Source of the DNA: JALXDT01 sp964634755
GTDB taxonomy: Bacteria; Acidobacteriota; Aminicenantia; JAMOAD01
Assembly: GCA_964634755.1 (NCBI GenBank)
Contig: CAZWJH010000019.1
Location: 1 to 32,378, forward strand
DNA: 32,378 nt
Direction: 5' to 3'
Every line of letters starts with the position of its first letter. The first letter of the stretch is position 1. The notes beneath the pieces are model-generated. The model did no database searches, was not told the DNA's origin, and saw nothing but the letters and a program-made list of their open reading frames with translations. Position numbers and translations under genes: made by a program. Below are positions 29,896 through 32,378 of this stretch, piece by piece.

Positions 29896-31950
29896 TTATC
29901 TTTTCCTTTTGTATCTTCTATGAGTTTTAAGATATTTGTCAAACCAATTTAAAACTTCATTCCACCAGAATTCAGCATTGTTGGGCTTTTGTATGAAATG
30001 GCATTCATCCGGGAATACTATCAACTTCGAAGGTACTCCCATTTTTTGAAGTGCTGTGAAAAATTGGAGGCTTTGAGTGTAGGGAACTCTGTAATCCCTT
30101 TCTCCGGCAGTGATAAGGCATGGGGTTTTAAAATTCATAACATACGAAGAGGGAGAAAATTTTTCATACATCTTAGGATTTGTCCAGGGAGTGCCCGCAA
30201 ATTCCCACTCTGGAAACCATAGCTCTTCGGTGGCTCCATACATACTCTTTTGATCATAAACGCCTGCATGGGACACAAGTACCTTGAACGGATGTTCATG
30301 GCCCTCAAGCCAATCTATCATAAATCCTCCGTATGAAGCTCCGGCTGCTCCTATTCTGTTGGGATCAATGTATTTGAATTTGTTAATTGCATACTGTGTT
30401 CCCTTGATTATGTCAATATAAGGCTTTCCCCCCCAGTCTTTGCTTACGGAATCCGTAAACGCCTGTCCGTATCCTCTTGAGCCGTGAAAGTTAACCATTA
30501 ATATTACATAACCTCTTGCTGCAAACATCTGAACATTCCATCTCGGATGAAAATCATCTCCCCATGCTCCCTGAGGCCCTCCATGGATAAGCATTATTGC
30601 GGGATATTTCTTTCTTTTGTTGAAGAATGGAGGTTTAACCACCATCAAATGAACAGAATCTCCCCCTGCTCCTTCAAACCAGTACTCTTCAAGGGGGTTC
30701 ATCTCAAGTGATGCAACCAATTTATCATTAAAGTGAGTTAATTGGAATTCCCTGTTTTTTTCTATACTAAAAGCATAAATTTCCGATGGTCTGTTTACTT
30801 TTTCCTTTGTGTAGAAAAGATACTTACCATTACTGCTTACAACAAAGTTTTTAACAAAAGTCTTTTTAACAATCGGAAATTTTTCACCAGTATCAAGGTT
30901 TACCTTATAAATTGGATGGTAACCTTCTTTGCTTACTGAAAAGAATATTGAATCATCATTTGGGGACCATCTTATTGTATTCACACTTCTATCAAAGTTT
31001 TCTGTTAAGCTTACAAGCTTTCCGCTTATTAAGTCTTTTACCATAATATTGTATTTGTCAGCTTCAAATCCCGGTCTTTTCATGGCTTTGTAAGCGAGAA
31101 ATTTACCATTGTGTGATAAAAGGGGATTATTATCATTGGCTGCATTTGATGTTATTTTTATGATTACTCCTCCGTAAACTGATACCTTGAATATATCATT
31201 GTTTGTGGAATTTTGAGGTTGAGAAGATTTATTCATAACAAAAAATATGTATTTCCCATCTTTTGAAAATTCAAGATCATGGGAAGAGCCAAGGTCAGCC
31301 GGAGGAACATCATAATGCCCGCTCGTAAGCTGCCTTATTCTATTTATGGAAGGTGAGTAAACAAATAGAGTGGAATATTTCCCCTTTCTCCAGTAATTCC
31401 ATATTCTGTAAAAAAGCCTGTCACTAACATAAGCGGATGTTTTCCTGCTTTTCTCATTCTTCCAGAATTCAACCTGCTTTTGATATGTCCTTATGTTTGG
31501 CGATGCAAAAGCCGTGAAAGCAATATGATTTCCTGTGGGGGACAGCTTAAAATTATCAATATCAGTGGGAATTTCAAGATACTTTTCAGCTTCTCCTCCG
31601 TTTACTCTTATTCTCCAAATTGCAACTTTACCGCTTCTTGTTGAGAGAAAATAAAGGTAGTTTGAATCATAGGAAAATTCCGGAGAAAAATCCGAAGCAT
31701 TTGAATTCGTAAGCCTTATCTCTTTTCCTTTTGAAAGATCAAAAAGGTAAAGTGATGACCTTGCGCCATTTTTCTTTTTATCAAGGAGCTTTACTGTGTA
31801 TGCAAGATAATTTCCATCGGGAGAGATTACCGGACCACTTACCCATTTAACCTTAAGAAAATCAGCATAGGTTAAAGCTCTTTTTTGTACTGAAAAACCT
31901 ATACCTATAAGTCCGATAAAAAGTAATAATACTATGATTTTTTTCTTCAT
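29896..31950 (-). CDS. Secreted S9-family prolyl oligopeptidase / acylaminoacyl-peptidase
   Basis: 684 residues with a Sec signal peptide (IIVLLLFIGLIGIGFSV). The first 400 residues are a beta-propeller with repeated WxP-DG / S-DG-YLYF type blades, for example GPVISPDGNYLAYTV, FSPEFSYDSNYLYF and LEFSKDGKYIFFV. The C-terminal alpha/beta-hydrolase domain holds Ser539 in GASYGGFM, Asp619 in AGERDYRVP and His651 in PDECHFIQ. The enzyme cleaves peptides, often after alanine, proline or acylated residues, outside the cytoplasm, so a role in peptide feeding is likely. AGGAGG lies 5 bases before the ATG. Confidence 0.95.
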   Translation of the reverse strand: MKKKIIVLLLFIGLIGIGFSVQKRALTYADFLKVKWVSGPVISPDGNYLAYTVKLLDKKKNGARSSLYLFDLSKGKEIRLTNSNASDFSPEFSYDSNYLYFLSTRSGKVAIWRIRVNGGEAEKYLEIPTDIDNFKLSPTGNHIAFTAFASPNIRTYQKQVEFWKNEKSRKTSAYVSDRLFYRIWNYWRKGKYSTLFVYSPSINRIRQLTSGHYDVPPADLGSSHDLEFSKDGKYIFFVMNKSSQPQNSTNNDIFKVSVYGGVIIKITSNAANDNNPLLSHNGKFLAYKAMKRPGFEADKYNIMVKDLISGKLVSLTENFDRSVNTIRWSPNDDSIFFSVSKEGYHPIYKVNLDTGEKFPIVKKTFVKNFVVSSNGKYLFYTKEKVNRPSEIYAFSIEKNREFQLTHFNDKLVASLEMNPLEEYWFEGAGGDSVHLMVVKPPFFNKRKKYPAIMLIHGGPQGAWGDDFHPRWNVQMFAARGYVILMVNFHGSRGYGQAFTDSVSKDWGGKPYIDIIKGTQYAINKFKYIDPNRIGAAGASYGGFMIDWLEGHEHPFKVLVSHAGVYDQKSMYGATEELWFPEWEFAGTPWTNPKMYEKFSPSSYVMNFKTPCLITAGERDYRVPYTQSLQFFTALQKMGVPSKLIVFPDECHFIQKPNNAEFWWNEVLNWFDKYLKTHRRYKRKR

Positions 31951-31980
31951 ACCAACCTCCTGCTTTTAACTATGTTATTA

Positions 31981-32009
31981 ATTTAATCAGAAATATTCTT
32001 TTTTTGCAA
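31981..32009 (-). promoter_or_regulatory. Weak candidate promoter for the S9 peptidase gene
   Basis: Minus strand: TTGCAA (32009-32004), a 17-base spacer and TTAAAT (31986-31981), preceded by TGA as in an extended -10 element. The fit is modest. The rest of 32010-32177 shows no gene. Confidence 0.35.
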
Positions 32010-32177
32010 GGGAAAAGGAGGCAGAGCGCTCTTTATAAAACTGAAAAGCTAAACAGTTGGTCACCTTTTTAGGGCGGGACAGTACAAAAAAGTTTGGAAT
32101 TGGTTTTTGTTGCTCCGCTGTCCGGTTTTAAGCTGTCCTGCTTCTTTTTACTTCCCGCTCTTTCTACTCTCTTTTGT

Positions 32178-32378
32178 CTATTTCCCGAACCTTCCCCCGA
32201 ATACAGGTAATAGAGTGGACTCTTTTAATTTATCTGTTGATATTTTGCTTTTCCCTCCTGAAAAGCCGAAATCTATCAAAGCCAGAGCATCCGGTTTACC
32301 GTGTGAATCAACACTTTTTATCATACCGAATGGAACATCCGGAGAGCAGTAAACTTTTCCATGATTTTTATCTGATTC
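32178..32378 (-). CDS. C-terminal part of an unknown protein, cut by the window edge
   Basis: 66 codons plus TAG (32180-32178), open to the window edge on the minus strand. The end of the protein reads KVYCSPDVPFGMIKSV, then SHGKPDALALIDFGFSGGKS and later LLPVFGGRFGK. The regular codon use, the well-spaced strands and the VPFGxIK / LIDFG-GGKS pattern look like a real, beta-rich C-terminus, similar in style to secreted hypothetical proteins. A plus-strand frame over the same bases is a shadow. No function can be given. Confidence 0.72.
   Translation of the reverse strand, partial: ESDKNHGKVYCSPDVPFGMIKSVDSHGKPDALALIDFGFSGGKSKISTDKLKESTLLPVFGGRFGK

Noticed and set aside
32107..32352. 81-codon plus-strand frame at the right end
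   Set aside because: The opposite strand carries a much better protein-like frame, and this one has no ribosome site.

Overview
The window is AT-rich, gene-dense DNA from a Gram-negative (diderm) bacterium. Evidence for an outer membrane is an apolipoprotein N-acyltransferase, an Mla-type lipid transporter, lipoprotein and Sec signal peptides, and a bacterial alpha-2-macroglobulin. Two runs of exactly 100 N (20153-20252 and 25981-26080) mark scaffold joins, so this is a draft, probably metagenomic, assembly. I cannot fix the phylum. Diadenylate cyclase, myo-inositol-phosphate synthase, a MEMO/AMMECR1 protein and a TrmI-type tRNA methylase together suggest a deep-branching, possibly anaerobic lineage. 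No rRNA, tRNA, CRISPR array, insertion sequence or phage gene is visible, and no gene-free stretch exceeds about 230 bases.

Layout. Positions 2-3361 hold the 3' part of a thioester alpha-2-macroglobulin. Positions 3490-5167 (minus) hold a membrane-anchored MEMO-AMMECR1 fusion and a small membrane protein. From 5212, a sigma-70-like promoter with a perfect palindromic operator drives tetR-mlaE-mlaF-mlaD, followed closely by ino1 and a CDP-alcohol phosphatidyltransferase. This reads as one regulated unit for inositol-lipid synthesis and lipid trafficking. Hsp20, a 2[4Fe-4S] ferredoxin, an Mrp/ApbC ATPase and a site-2 protease homologue follow, with clear promoters and terminators. A small membrane-protein gene at 12762-13118 (minus) is split by an in-frame TAG.

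Positions 13281-23195 look like one long operon, mostly of overlapping genes: ftsH, cdaA, ybbR, glmM, pdxJ, trmI, lnt (broken by a gap) and a secreted GH36-like glycosidase. It combines membrane proteolysis, c-di-AMP signalling, amino-sugar supply for peptidoglycan, vitamin B6, tRNA modification and lipoprotein maturation.

Positions 23343-26271 (minus) carry a diiron-type metallo-beta-lactamase-fold protein, an ion-transporter-superfamily permease and a proline-rich membrane protein spanning the second gap. Positions 26371-28512 (plus) hold a lipoprotein, tatA, tatC and a CobB-like sirtuin in overlapping order. Positions 28500-31950 (minus) hold a diguanylate cyclase that has lost its middle, an unknown membrane protein and a secreted S9 peptidase. 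The right edge has the C-terminal 66 codons of another minus-strand gene.

The observations most worth checking are: the TetR operator and the lipid operon it controls; a hairpin that may bring a distant Shine-Dalgarno sequence to its start codon (9369-9415); three genes whose -10 boxes sit only 5-8 bases from the ATG with no Shine-Dalgarno (leaderless candidates); a changed RHR motif in CdaA; and three broken or remnant genes. I found no convincing wholly new defence or mobile system.
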